Assembly (NCBI GenBank): GCA_016648135.1
Contig: JADDOH010002251.1
Coordinates: forward strand, 124,001 to 188,000
Length of the DNA stretch: 64,000 bases
Reading direction: 5' to 3'
Source: Agrypnia vestita
Taxonomy: Eukaryota; Arthropoda; Insecta; Trichoptera; Phryganeidae
Both the position numbers and the translations under genes were made by a program. The notes beneath the pieces were generated by a model, which saw only the letters and a program-made list of their open reading frames with translations, had not been told where the DNA came from and made no database searches. Shown here piece after piece: positions 22,989 through 34,985 of the stretch; the first letter of the stretch is position 1; every line of letters begins with the position of its first letter.

Positions 22989-23471
22989 TGTCAAGTGTCG
23001 TGGCTGCGGGAGCAATGAATGAAAACGCAGGAAATTAATTAGAAATTTATTCACTACTGATTAACTAATTATTTAATGTACAAACTCAATTAAATTAATT
23101 AATTTTAACACCATAAAATGTAACACTTTTCCTTAAATTACACTATTTTGTAAATTATCACTCGTAAATAGACAATTTATTCAATATACACTAGACCATT
23201 CCATCCAGTTTTCGCACATATTATTCGTTCAGTTTATTTCGCTATTTATATCAGGCCAATGCTGGTATCGAACCTTCCATGTGTTTCCAGTGTTTAGGAG
23301 AACGTTTCATTTTGGGGACGTTCTGACGTGGCTTCCAGAATTTTAAAGATGTTTCTCAAATGTTTTAGATGCCTCCCAAAATCGGAAGATTACGCTAGGC
23401 CGTTCTAGATTAATCTATAGTGTTGTTTTGACATGTGACAGAAGTGCGCAATTCTTTTTAGCCTCGTTACA
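22989..23471 (-). mobile_element. Solo LTR, copy 2 (diverged)
   Basis: It starts TGTCAAGTGTCGTGGC and shares GAATGAAAACGCAGGAAATT with copy 1 (GAATGAAAACACTGGAAATT), ending CCTCGTTACA. The minus strand has GATATAAATAGCG, matching the TATA region of copy 1. It is shorter (about 483 bp) and has no clear target duplication, so it has internal deletions and is old. Confidence 0.65.
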
Positions 23472-24239
23472 ATTTACTATTTACCTTCCCTAAATCAGTT
23501 TAGTTTTCTACTTTTAATTATGTAGGTATACCAAATTTTGTTTTTATTATCTAAATATACCAAATTTTGTAATAAATTCATCTCCAGTGCAATGAACCGT
23601 TCGCCGCCAAAGAAATGAAAATATTAATATGCAATTTTTTAACCTAAGGATCGCGGTTTGATGTATGCATATATCAGATAATATTTTTTCTTACCAAATT
23701 GAAATACACAATATTAAGAACAAATGCCCAAGAGATGATAATCCACAGACAGAATCGCTCTCTATGGTGGTGGCAGAAAACTAATAAATATTAATTTGCA
23801 TAATTTTATTATAACTTCACAATGTTCAGTATTCATATGGAATAATTTTATCCGTTGTTCCAGGCGGCTACAGTCGGCGCTTTTTCTCATTTTCCTCCAC
23901 GATTGTTTCCTGTATTCAAAAAATTCAAAATGTCTATTTACCTGGAATAATCTTATAAAGTCCCATTTTACTGAGTGAACACGTGACTTGGTTCGCTATT
24001 ATGAAAAATTTGAAGACTTTATATGTACCTTTACTTAGAGGGAAGTTTCCAATGGAAATTTACCTTAAGTAATAGTTTCTCAAATCGATTGTGTGTTACT
24101 AAATCCCATTTTCAGTTCATTCACGTTAACTTATAAGAATTTGGTGGAGCTTTTACTTACTGAAGGAAAACTCTTTATTTGTTGCACATTTTTTTAATCA
24201 ATTTTTAAATTCAATATTGAAGTATAAAATACGTGATAA
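23472..24239. other. AT-rich, no gene seen
   Basis: Nothing recognised apart from short AT-rich frames. Confidence 0.5.
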
Positions 24240-24700
24240 TATAATATTTATTACTTACTGTAACCCGTTAAATATGACGGTACTCTTACATGACGGTTCT
24301 TAAAGAATAAATATTTATTTATTTATAGCCGATACCCATGACATAAAAGAAAGAAAAATTCATAACGAAATAGTCATAAGTGTTATAATAGAAATAGTAA
24401 CAGAAAAAAATAATGAAATAGTGATAACGACTTTTATTAAAATATTTGAATATGCCCTGGCGATATATATTTATAGTATTTTTTTCGGTCCACGGAAAAG
24501 TGGCGGTAACAACATACGTTAAGCGGCCGGTTCGGGTTTGCTGGCCCGGGTTTCAAACGACATCTACGACCGTTAAATTTTGTTTTTTTAACCGTGAATT
24601 CAATCAAAATTACGGAAGATACACGAAATTACATACGGACAGACAGACAGATGGACAGACAGACGAACAGACAACGAAATTTTATGTTTGATATCATGCA
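24240..24700 (+). mobile_element. Dispersed repeat X, copy 1 (ends in a GACA run)
   Basis: It begins with the doubled motif ATGACGGTACTCTTACATGA then CGGTTCTTAAAGAA. Its middle holds GTGGCGGTAACAAC and CGTTAAATTTTGTTTTTTTA, and it ends in an imperfect GACA run (CGGACAGACAGACAG). The copy at 54115-54780 has the same order of blocks. No protein is encoded in either. The class is unknown. Confidence 0.6.
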
Positions 24701-24920
24701 TTTATTATGTGTGTCGGTAAACAAACAAAATTAATAGATTAGGTTTTTTGATTTGCCGAAAAGAATAAAAAATATATAAAATTTTCAGGGAGAAAAAAGG
24801 CAATGTTTAAACAAATTGAATTTTTAATGAAAATCGTGAATTTTTGGGTAATATAATTTTTTAGTGATAGTGAATTAAAAAAATCATCGAAATAGTTATT
24901 ATATGAAATTTATTATTTAG

Positions 24921-25085
24921 TGGCGGCCCTCATAGTCCAGTGGGCATGATGCTGTCTTCTTATATCGGAGGTTCCGATTTTGAAATCTGGTGAGATCACA
25001 GTACACCTATGTGATTGTTTCAAGAATTTCTGATTTAGTGATGTATTTTGATACGGAAATCAGACATCACTATAATGTACAAGCG
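24921..25085 (+). mobile_element. SINE-A copy (diverged)
   Basis: GGCGGCCCTCATAGTCCAGT, then GGGCATGATGCTG, a decayed box B (CGATTTTGAAATCTGG), GATCACAGTACACCTATGTG and GATGTATTTTGAT match SINE-A in order. Confidence 0.65.
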
Positions 25086-25990
25086 ACGCCATTGCTACTC
25101 AATTGATTATCTTGACAGGCGAGTTTTTAAAAAGCAAAACAGACAACGAGCAGGCGAGTGAGCGTGAGTATTAGCGGCCAGCGATTAAAGCACTTATCTG
25201 CCTGCAAAGAATATTGTAGTAAGCGAATCAGTGTGATCAGATACTGTGTAATAAAGTGTTCCACAGACGAGTGACTAGTGAAAAATTAGCAAATATTTTA
25301 CCTTGTCTTTGTTTATAAAAGTTAAATTGATTTAAGTATTTCATTTTGTCTGCCGCGAACTTGTGTCAATATTAAATACTTTTTTGAATAAAATATCCTT
25401 ATGTTTTTATTTACAAACAAAAAATTAAATACTTAAAGGAAATTCTTACCATTTTTGGTATCAGTAGGTATTTTGATTTCAAGGATTCTCTCTCAAGGCT
25501 CTTGTCGCAAATTATTAATGAAAATTCTCCTCATTATTCATCTGAGAAATTCCATTTCAATTACTTAGACGCTTTTCCTAATTATTTTTTAACACAGTTC
25601 ATGTATCTTCGAATAGACATGTACATGTATCGCTAAATAGAGGACAAATCTATTAAGCGACAAAATTAATAGATTTATGTAACGTTAATATTAAAATTGT
25701 TTTTGAGATGAGATTGAGAACCTCTGCCCAAGTGAACAATTAAACCACATGAGAAATTTTATGACGTCAATCTTAATCATCACGTCGAAATTCACGAAGT
25801 GTGCAATGTTGTATAAAAGCGATCGACAATTTTTAGTATAACGCAAACCAATCAGAACACATTCGACTATCATTTAGTATGAAGAAATTATTAAATATTG
25901 TCACGGGTCACGGCGAAATCAAATGTTTCAATGAATTTCCTAACCAAATTTACTTATCAGTTAGAAAGACATACAGAAAAATCAAATCAA
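25086..25990. other. AT-rich, no gene seen
   Basis: Short frames at 25691 (minus) and 25879 (plus) have no recognisable features. The end of the latter runs through the tRNA-like sequence at 25998. Confidence 0.5.
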
Positions 25991-25997
25991 CGAAAAA

Positions 25998-26070
25998 ATA
26001 TCGGGCTGCTACTGGGATTCGAACCACGGATCTCTTCCTATCCGGCGCGTTAACTATAGTGGCCTCATAC
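25998..26070 (-). mobile_element. tRNA-like sequence (SINE head or tRNA pseudogene)
   Basis: On the minus strand, CTATAGTTAACGCGCCGGAT resembles box A and the start of the anticodon arm. CGGAT/ATCCG can pair around an 8-base loop, and GTGGTTCGAATCCCAG is a good box B. The acceptor ends do not pair, so a functional tRNA is unlikely. Confidence 0.5.
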
Positions 26071-26114
26071 ATTTCCTTGAATATATCGATCTTATCTGTA
26101 AGTCTCATTTATTA

Positions 26115-26868
26115 AAGCGGAACATTCACTGCAAATGCATATTTCGGCGTTTTTTTTACGAAAATGTGAGTTTTTATTATTCATTTATATCAGAATGTAT
26201 ACTCTAAGCTGCAATTTTTAGGGCAATAACTTAGTTAGAACATTTTTTTACTATATATAAACTGAACATTATTTACAATAATTAATAAAATATAAGCATT
26301 AATCGACAGGCCGCGGCCACAAATCGTTTTTAGTGTCCTAGGCGGCACAATTTTTTTTACGAATATTTATATGTATGCATAATATGTTTTTTATACGTAT
26401 AAAGTATACTTCATTATCTAGAATTTTTACTAAGGAAATCAAGAAATTTTCAATATTAATAAAGTTATAATGTTTTAAATTTGCAAGAAATTTTTAAATT
26501 TTTTGTTGATTTTAAAACGCTTTTTATTTATATAAAGAGATGATTTTAAATAGTATATTCCATTTATTCTCGTAATTTGAGGCTTTACTCACTTAATAAA
26601 AGTTTTTTTTTTATAAAAGCACCTTAATTATTATTTAACACTAAAAACGATTTTTTGGCCGCGGCCTGTCGATTAATGCTTATATTTTATTAATCATTGT
26701 AAACAATATCTAGTTTATTACTTTTATATAGTAACAAAGGTTCTATCTAAGTTATTGCTTTAAAAAAATGAAGTCTAGAGTATAGATTCTGATATAAATG
26801 AATAATAAAAACCCACATTTTCGTAAAAAAACGCCGAAATATGCATTTTCAGTGAATTTCCAGCCTTA
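26115..26868. mobile_element. Foldback element with arms of about 215 bp
   Basis: The left arm (26115-26330) and right arm (26637-26868) are reverse complements of high but imperfect identity. Both contain AAATGCATATTTCGGCG, then an ACG/T run, and inner ends AATCGACAGGCCGCGGCC and its complement followed by AAATCGTTTTTAGTG. About 300 bp of AT-rich DNA lies between. No transposase is encoded, and no unambiguous target duplication was found. It is likely a long-TIR MITE or foldback transposon. A NotI-like GGCCGCGGCC palindrome in each arm stands out in AT-rich DNA. Confidence 0.8.
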
Positions 26869-27835
26869 ATTGATTAATTAACATATATTATCCATTTCTA
26901 GAGCAATCCACTTTTTTGGTTCGGTAGGCACAAATTAATTTGTTTAACTGTCGCAAGGGGACGCCAGAATTAACCAAACTTTTAATTACAATAAAAGTCA
27001 CTGGAAACGACCTAACTGGAGCACTATTATTTAACTCGCACTTATTTATTTCACTTGATTATTTCTCGCAAGCACTGCACTTATCTATGGAATTTAACAC
27101 ACGTTGTTTGTGTCGCTCAGGTTCACATTAGAAAATCCCCACTTACGCCGTTGGTCTGTAGTATCGCCCGATATCTGTTTCGAGTTCTGTGACTTTACTT
27201 CTGTGGTTTAGTTTCTGTCAAAAATACAAATTATTAGCGCGAACTCGCCGACAAAAGGAATGTTCATCAATTTCTCATTAATTCTAAATTATTTCAGACC
27301 TTTTTGCAGCCGCGCAATTACTCGATTTTGTTTTTCGTGTCAATATTTTTGGAAGAAACTGTTACGCATACTAAGACATTTGAATTTTAATGATAAGTAT
27401 AAGATCAAGTAACATTTTTTTGATTTATTTACTTAATTTAGGGGCAAGTATACAAAAAGAAAAATATCGAGAAACAGAAAATTTGTTTTCGTAACTACGT
27501 CACTCCTTTTCATTTTACTTTGCGATAATGAAAGCCGGTAAGCATTTGATAATGTTTGCAAGAGAGCATGTGGAATATTGTTTGAACAACAAATTCGTTT
27601 CTGTTTCTTGTTCAAAGTTAAGAGGAACTCACTCAGAGAAATAACAAGACGAAGTACGTATTCCTTCGTTAGTCCTGGAGAAGTTGTGTAAGTTCATATT
27701 GTGTGGCATTCCACTACTTTCGTGGATGTGTCGTACCTTCGTCGTATAAGTTTAGAATATTCAGTATACGGAAATTTGTTTCATCCATTTGTAAATATTC
27801 GACGAGTCTTAATATGCAGGTTGTTTTTGTAACTG
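26869..27835. other. No gene seen
   Basis: The stretch 26940-27130 has an open frame of 63 codons without recognisable motifs. The remainder is AT-rich. Confidence 0.5.
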
Positions 27836-27940
27836 GGCCCGGCTGTGAGAACATTTTTCCGGCAACAGACGTTTCCGGTTCTAATCCCGAGGGCAAACAA
27901 CCTTCTAGCTAGGGCTGAGGCTAAAGGTCAAGGGATCAAT
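27836..27940 (+). mobile_element. Possible tRNA-like SINE head
   Basis: TCCGGTTCTAATCCCGAGGG fits a box B, and the preceding GGCCCGGCTGTGAGAAC could be a poor box A. The sequence is GC-rich compared with its flanks. No second copy was seen in this window. Confidence 0.3.
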
Positions 27941-28082
27941 CCCCTAATTCAATATTTCAATCATATAGTCCTTATATTTCCTATTCCATAGAAATATTTT
28001 TGAAATTGGTTTAAATATTGTAAACACAAGCGGGGTTATTATTATGGAATTTTTACATTTTTTTCATTTTTAAGCATTTTTT

Positions 28083-28270
28083 TTTTAAATATAGATGTGA
28101 AGACGGAGTACGTATCACATCAATATTCTTACTATTTTCAAACTAAACTAAACGCTTGTGCTATGAAAATAGGACTAACTTGCTGGTATGGAGTGAGGTT
28201 TGAACCCGCGACCTTTGGATCACGAAGCGAGAGTCCTAACCACAAGACCAACAAGCTACTCACATCTCAT
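28083..28270 (-). mobile_element. SINE-B copy (minus strand)
   Basis: On the minus strand it has a tRNA-like head GGTCTTGTGGTTAGGACTCT (box A), a box B GCGGGTTCAAACCTCAC, and the body AGTCCTATTTTCATAGCACA, AGCGTTTAG, TTGATGTGATACGTACTCCG. A 67-codon plus-strand frame here is only its antisense. Confidence 0.8.
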
Positions 28271-28675
28271 TCGCTTTTTCTTGACACGGATAATTATTAA
28301 TATATTTTTTTAATACATTATCATGGTGTCCTTACGTAATTCCTTCTCTGATCCTCGAAAAATATAAATTTAATTATTATGTATTTTATTGTAAATGTAT
28401 TATTTTTAATGAAATATTTATATATTATTTATAAAATCATCATTATTATGAAGCTAAGCGAAGATTTTTGCAACAAAAGAAATATGAAATTAGATGCCGC
28501 ACAGTTTTAGAGTTGAATAATAAATATTTAAAACCGTATAGTTTTGGGCTACGACCATAAGTTGTGTAAAAACTTTCTGACTGATCTAGATTTACTGTCC
28601 AACTACTATTACTATACAAACGAAAACTGTACCAGGTTGTATGAATATTTTTTTATCCCCAAACCACCATGAAAG

Positions 28676-28830
28676 GTATTTTTTTATTTGTATTGTCCAC
28701 AAAAATTAATTACAGAGAGAAATTCTGGCGACTTCTCATTTAGGCCATACCTTTTGTAAAAAATTGCCTCACATTTTAATGTAGTTTATGTGTTTTAATG
28801 TAAAATACTGTAAACAGTATAAAAGAAATG
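28676..28830 (+). mobile_element. Dispersed repeat G, copy 1 (retroelement 3' end)
   Basis: GCCTCACATTTTAATGTAGT and AAATACTGTAAACAGTATAA are shared in order and spacing with 47629-47780, as is the upstream GAGAGAAATTCTGGCGACTT. Both copies run into A-rich sequence, like a LINE 3' tail. Confidence 0.6.
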
Positions 28831-30354
28831 AATAAAATAATTTTAAAAAATAGGAAAAAAGATGTTATACTTAATGTGTAGTGTGGGATGTAATATTTCA
28901 TAAAAATGTATTCTAAAAGATATTTATAAATTTCAGGCTCGGGCACATTTGAGCACGAGTTTTTTTTAATAATTACATGACAGATTGCTCCATATATCAT
29001 TCAATTTATGAGGTATCTTATACGGAAGCGATCTTTTGTCTGATGCCTTCTGTCACTAAACACATCGCCGTGATTGTTCAGTTTGTTTAAAAGTTGCACA
29101 CGATTACTCAAGTAATTATTTGGCGTGGATAGTCCATATTTTTGTATTGAGTTCGGAGAGTCAATCATACATGTATTTCTTAGTATTTTACTTCCAGAAT
29201 CACTAGGCTTTCCTGTCTTATCGAATCGAGTATGCGGTAATTGCAGCTCTTCGTAAACGGTTGTTGTTATAATTGTACCATACTTTATATACCTACGTAT
29301 ATGTAATAATATTATAATAATTGTCTTATAAATATAACAAAATGAATATTTTATTTGAAATTTTACCGTAGAAATTCGAGGTGTGTGTGTATGGCACATT
29401 TCCAAAAACTGACTGCATGCCTGCAATGAATTTGTGTGTTTGTGTGTTAGTAAATTCCAAATTTTTGCGAAATTTCAAGCTTGACGAGGAGAATTTTTTC
29501 ATATGTGCTATCCAACGCCGAAAAATACAAAGAAGTGCTATGGGATTTTGGTTTGTCAAAAATCAAGTTAATAATATTTCCGTTGTGTACTGAGAGAAAA
29601 TTATCCAAATTCCTAAAACTTTTGAAAGAGAATTGTGTTTGAAGGTTCGCGTAACTCTCCGCAAGAAATGAACCGCGACAAACAATTAAAGAGAATAAAT
29701 ATGTTACGTGTGTACACGCTCCCACATGTAATATTCCATTGCATAATTTGTCGCGTACAAACTTCTAATACCGCCTTGTGTTTGTTTGCAAGTGCTAAAA
29801 CTGGTTTCTGCGGGGGAGAGCGCAGGGTGGGTAATTTAAATCGGAAATTTAAGTCTCGAGCTAATATGATCATTTGTTCTTAAGCCGCTTTCCTAATGCG
29901 ACAAACTTGTGCCTCGCTTCACAGTCGTTCAAGCGAATAGGCAAACAAGCATTTGCCCCTTCAGACGTGTCTTGCCATAACAGCTTTACTTGCGCCTAGA
30001 CTAAGAGACGAGGCTTAAGCTCTGCCTCATGTTCGCTCCCAATCGTTATTACTCCAATATTCCAGGATATCCTTGAGTATTTTCTTACCTCTCTTTCTTT
30101 ATTTGTATATGTTCGGTTAATAAGTAGCAGGTTAGTAAGTGTCAACTATTATTTTCGATTCTAAGTAGGAAATTTGCTGAGGGTCGATAGGCAATGAACT
30201 AGCCTAGTGACCGTGGAAACAACTAAAAAGTTTGGTTTACCGTAAAGTCGAGTCACATCCAAGGCTGTTCTATGAGCAACAGCTCACATATAGGCTCCAC
30301 TCTTTCGCCACCCATGTTCGGTATTTTTAATGCTAACGGGCCGTACTCACCTAT
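28831..30354. other. No gene seen; several overlapping small frames
   Basis: Between 29000 and 29880, frames of up to 141 codons overlap on both strands. No frame shows a domain, a signal peptide with a plausible mature part, or a repeat, and the frames run in several conflicting registers, so I call none. 29890-30060 is a GC-richer patch without assignment. Confidence 0.4.
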
Positions 30355-30440
30355 GTTGCTCTATAGACGCATACTTAAAGTTTTTTGAGTGACAGAGTGA
30401 TGAATTTTGAAGTACTCGGCGAATGCAAGATTTATTTTCC
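30355..30440 (+). pseudogene. LINE ORF2 fragment (LYRRI block), second copy
   Basis: The block LLYRRILKVF, stop, then VTE, matches WLYRRIRKVFWVDRV at 15660 both in DNA (GCTCTATAGACGCATAC in each) and in protein. Stops in the frame show decay. Confidence 0.6.
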
Positions 30441-31924
30441 CACCTTGATAAGAAAAAATGAGTATCTCGTACATATTATGGGAGTAACAAGGTATAATCT
30501 TAACCAATCCAATCATCCAAGGAAAAATGAATGATAAAAACAAGGAAGACGCCGCATCTCATGGGTGCATAACTTGAAAGACTAGATATCGACCTAGTGA
30601 TTCCGTGCGCTGGTGAATAATCGAATGAGTAATCGCCAATATGGTCGCTTACCTCCAAAAGGGAATGGCATAGTAAGAAGAAAAAAGTTTAGTTATATTT
30701 ATCTCCGCTGAGTGATGTTTCTCTGCACCTATGAGCGACAAAAGGAAGTGATGATGAACCTATGACACGCGTGACAAAGGCGACACGCCACAATATTTTG
30801 GGAGACACGCCAGACTTCAACAACAAACGAGTTACCAAAGAAAAGCGATTGCCGATACTTTGTACTCCATCACTAATGTTTACACACTGTGGAAAATAAC
30901 CGGATATAAGTATAAATACGTTCCCTGCCGTGGAGCCCTAGAGTATTCCTAGGTATGCCACACCAGCAGAGTGAAGTTAATACGGTCACTAAGAGGCGAA
31001 TGTTTTATGAGCAGTTAAATAATAATTAGGTAAAATGAGTCAAATTTTACGAAAACGGATGTTTTGATTGAGATTATTAACTATTACTATAACTCCTTAT
31101 CAAACAACGGATCCTAAAGGTTTACTGGCCGTGCAGGTCAGACTAATTATTCTGTTCTCGACCTCCGCAGCCTGCAATTGACTGGTCTCAGCATGCCGTT
31201 CCCGTTTGCATAGGTTGAACCCACGGGAGTTCAACAAATATATTTTACCTTAGCGCGCAATTATTCAATAATAATTTATTTGTTTATACTTTTTATTTAG
31301 TAATCAACTCGAATACGACAGAACGATTCTTTTTTGGTTTTTCATCTTAGGGACCAACCAGTAATAAACAATCCAACAGAAAGAGTTTTCACTACGAACA
31401 CAGCTACGAGATTTTTGGTAAAGAAAAACACCGAAAGGTTATTTAGACATAATTGGTGGCGCCAGAAATAAAATAGTAGGTACTGATATTGATAAAATTA
31501 ATGTGGTATTTGGTTTATATATATCTAATTACTAAACAAAAAATTTCATCCTTGAATTCAATGTAGATAACGATTGAATATTAGCTAACGAGTCAAAGTG
31601 TGCGTAAGAATACGATGACATTTTTGATTGAAAATAAAGAATTGGAAAATAATCAAGAATAGGGGGATGAAAACTTTGAAAAATCTGAATGAAAAATTCC
31701 TTTAATGACGGTCTTTTCTTGCTTGTTTAACTTGCGTCACGTTGCGACGCCTTTTGTAGAATTTTTATATTAATCATATCCAAATTAAAAAATATTTTTA
31801 GGAAAAATATTTTTCCTTTTTCGTATTATTCTAGATGAGATTTTGAGCCACTTTTGGTGCCACTCCACAAGAAACACGTGTTGTTCATTGCGTTGTGAAT
31901 AGTGCGTAAGATTATTTTATTTCA
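30441..31924. other. No gene seen
   Basis: Mixed composition. 30700-30830 contains GACACGCGTGACAAAG and GACACGCCACAATATTTTGG, a repeated GACACGC word that may be part of an old transposon. Nothing else was recognised. Confidence 0.4.
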
Positions 31925-32180
31925 CTACCTTAAATGTAAGATCTTATCTGGGGCCGCGAACCTTCTTGTGATTCGAGCCGCCCGACACGCATCCAGAGAA
32001 ACATTAAACTGGAATCCTGTGCCTCCGACATATTTAGCCCCCAGCCTGGAGCTTTCCCAGCGATAAAAGTAAGATTAAAATCAAGTTTACAATCATTAGC
32101 AGGGAGGTTTGTCGGCGCGCTTCACCCCTGAAACAAATTCTGGCTAAAGGTACAGGGGCATTAGTTTAATGAAAAGATTT
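31925..32180. promoter_or_regulatory. GC-rich noncoding island
   Basis: The block from GGGGCCGCGAACC to GCTAAAGGTACAGGGGC is much richer in GC than its flanks. It carries homeodomain-type words right after it (TTTAATTAAATTAG). There is no open frame of note and no repeat signature. A conserved regulatory element is a guess based only on composition. Confidence 0.25.
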
Positions 32181-32499
32181 TAATTAAATTAGCTGCAAAG
32201 CTCTTTGTATTATATTATGTCCATTTAAATTCAAATACTGTCTCTGAATGCCGAATGTGTTTCAATTAAAAGGCCTAAATATAAATGCGAGAATTGAACC
32301 TATTAAATAGATGACTCGGGAATATTGGGCAAATCTCGGATAAATGATTTCTCCATTGTGTAAATGCGTAAGCTCTCTGTTTCTCTAGAGTCATGACTGC
32401 GCTGTAATTTGCTTCTGTACTGTCAATTGCTTTCCTCTTATATTTGAAATTCTGGGCCATATTTAGAATATCTCAGACTTGATATGTCCATCTTATTAA

Positions 32500-33075
32500 T
32501 GTGGTGTGGTTCTACCTTTACATGTGAGGGTCAGGGACCCTCACAAATACTCCGGGGTTATCGTAATTCGTTTATTAAGACAAAATACAAACATATACAT
32601 TACTTTGGTTTGTCTTGAGACCGTCTGTCTACCTAAAAAAGTTTCAAGTGGCTTCCCGTCATTTCGTACACCTCGCTTACACACCGAGACACATTGCTTC
32701 TCACAACGCTTCTCCCACTTAACTCAAGCGTACATTCATCTCCTCTCGCATTACTCAACTTCTTAACCTGATTCATCAGATGGAGAGAAATCACTAGAGA
32801 TACATCAGTACCTCTAGTTATTCGGGAGGTGCGGCCCTCGGAGCAATCGAATGTCCAACCGGCTGCGTCCGTTGTGATGTTTCTTCCTTTGCGTGTAAGA
32901 GTCAGGGATTCTCATAAATACTCAGGTGTTTTCTTGACATGTTTATTATGGACAGGATACAAAAATATACAATACATTGTTTATACCACGACCTTCTGTC
33001 TTCCCCTGTTAGCTTCAAGTGGCTTCCAGTCATTATGTACATCCCTCTTGGCTGCACATATACACATGTACACAG
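32500..33075 (-). mobile_element. Pair of LTR-like direct repeats around a short interior
   Basis: The segments 32510-32700 and 32873-33070 align in the same orientation: GTGAGGGTCAGGGACCCTCA then CAAATACTC against GTAAGAGTCAGGGATTCTCA then TAAATACTC, and AAGTGGCTTCCCGTCA against AAGTGGCTTCCAGTCA. On the minus strand each has an AATAAAC poly(A)-like signal shortly before its end. About 170 bp lie between, too short for gag-pol. A TRIM (miniature LTR element) or a diverged tandem duplication of one LTR would both fit. The plus-strand frames are antisense to it. Confidence 0.5.
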
Positions 33076-33667
33076 ACAACTAGATACGTACATCACAGAT
33101 ATCTATTTACAGCCCTCCATTCTTTACTTCCCAAGTGATCAGCAGTTTCTGCAGATTGACTTACTCTATTGTAGCAAAAAACAAAAATTTCCTGCATGTT
33201 ATGGAAATTTCTTCTCTATTACGAGGTTTCTGACGTAAACAGACACTCGTTCGTCTTGAACATCATTATATTCGCAGCATACTACACGAACACTATATTT
33301 TAAAGGCATTGATCATGTTTCTTTCCTCCTTTCTCATAGTCTTGATTTCAATTTTCAACTGTAGATTCATCACAGGCGCAAAAGCAGAGAGTATTTAAGT
33401 TCGAAAGTACCACGTAAAATATGTGTTCGAAAAACCCCAATAAAAGATAATCCCATACAATTAATAAAGTTTGCTCTAGCCGCAAGATATTTGTCTAAAA
33501 TGATTGGTCGAGATTTTATATCTCAGACTTACGTTATAAACATATATACATCATAAAAATAGACGATCTTGAAGAGAAGTGTAAAAATCTAAACAAGTCT
33601 ATCTTGATATATTGATTTCATTTTCGCCAACCCATTCGTGATACAATTTATATGTTCATATGTTCAT
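33076..33667. other. No gene seen
   Basis: Nothing recognised. Confidence 0.5.
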
Positions 33668-33706
33668 CTGTCGATGAGAGTTACTGTTACTCTCGAAACT
33701 CGAGTA
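33668..33706 (+). ncRNA. Hammerhead-like motif, family F
   Basis: CTGTCGATGAGAGTTACTGT followed by TACTCTCGAAACTCGAG has a hairpin GAGAGT/ACTCTC and an intact CGAAAC box. The 5' core carries a 3-base disruption compared with CTGATGA. A worse copy is at 3699. The 42940 region (minus) has a related GATAAC/GTTATC hairpin. Confidence 0.5.
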
Positions 33707-34490
33707 GAGTTATAACAGTGTTAAATTTACAAATTATCATTGAAATGTATGTGTGTACTTTAAGAATACCAAGTTTACTAAAAGCTTTTTGTCTGATTTG
33801 TTAGGCTACAGAGTATTGATTTAATTTTTTACAAAGCTGTGCTTGAAAAATAAATTTATTCTGGGTACGTTTTCTGCTTTTTTTTTGTAAGAATTATTTA
33901 AAATAAGATAATCTCACTCAAGAATAAAACATTCTTTAAGAAAAAGCCGCGTAGTCCATTTTCCGACTCTTAAGACGATTAAGCCTTAAACCTATTTAGT
34001 GAAAGTGTTCCGTAAACGAAGCATAATTTAAATGTTGTAAACACGTATTTCGCTAGAAGTAGTGATACTTGTTCCCTTATTAGTGAAATGTTTAAGCAGA
34101 TTATGTATTGTGTAATCTCTCAATTATTTTGTACAGCAGTGCCTAGACGTATCATAATATTCTGCCGTATTAATTTAAAGAAAATTGATTAAAATATTAT
34201 TTTTTTAAATACAGAGGTTTGCCGCTTCCACTCAAGTCAATGATAAGCAACACAATGAAGCTGAAATTATTTGTCAACGCGGTATCCTACCAACATTTAT
34301 TAATACTACCTTAACATTCATTAATACGGGGTACCCCGACAAAACGCGCCGGACAAAGCCGCGACAACAAAGCCGTTAAAATCCATCCCGCGTAAAACAA
34401 TCCCAACGATGCTACGATGACATTGCCATGGAAATCAAAATTATTAAATTGAATTAAATAAAAAAAAATGGATTAAATATAATTACATTA
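33707..34490. other. No gene seen; GC-richer run at 34325-34430
   Basis: GACAAAACGCGCCGGACAAA and AAGCCGCGACAACAAAGCCG stand out from AT-rich flanks. No repeat or coding match was recognised. Confidence 0.4.
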
Positions 34491-34570
34491 CCTAACCCAA
34501 CGTAACCTAACCTAAATGAAAAAATGGTTTTAACATTAATAATCTTAACTGACCTAACCTAACAAAATCT
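34491..34570. repeat. Scattered CCTAA motifs
   Basis: CCTAACCCAACGTAACCTAA, then CCTAAAT and TGACCTAACCTAACAAA: degenerate runs of the complement of TTAGG, the insect telomere unit. They may be telomere-derived or simply a common AT-rich insect word. Confidence 0.5.
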
Positions 34571-34922
34571 CATTTAAATCATAGCAGAAAGATACAACAG
34601 AGGCTTCGGGCGACCAAATACTTCAAAATGTAAATACGCTAAAATAAATGAAAGACTACAAGCATTAACGCCTTAAAATAGTTATATGAATATGTGTATT
34701 TAAAAAGGTTGCAAATAATTTAGAAACAACTGTCATTTTTTAAATCCTGAAACTTTTTTTTTTGTGTATTTTTTTAACATTTCTTAAATTACTGATTCAT
34801 ACACTTAACAATTTTAATGTTATTGTTTTAAACGAAAAATATTATTTTTCAAAAAGAGAAAATTTTAATGTAGGTACATACTTCGATTTTCTTATTTTAT
34901 TTTTTAGCGTAGGCAAATTGTA

Positions 34923-34985
34923 TCCTGACGAAGGGGCCATGGGATCTGAAACATTTTAATATTTTTCAATATATAAGTGGTGAAA
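34923..34985 (+). ncRNA. Hammerhead-like motif, family B
   Basis: TATCCTGACGAAGGGGCCAT then GGGATCTGAAACATTTTAAT shows CTGACGA (the seventh position is free in hammerheads) and GAAAC intact. Stem II (AGGGGCC/GGGATCT) is imperfect. The following CAATATATAAGTGGTGAAAA recalls the tail of the copy at 38414 (TTCAATAAATAGTGATTTG). Confidence 0.55.

Noticed and set aside
29001..29883. Cluster of overlapping ORFs up to 141 codons on both strands
   Set aside because: Frames overlap in conflicting registers, have AT-biased residues and show no domain, repeat or plausible exon boundaries. I see no support for a gene.
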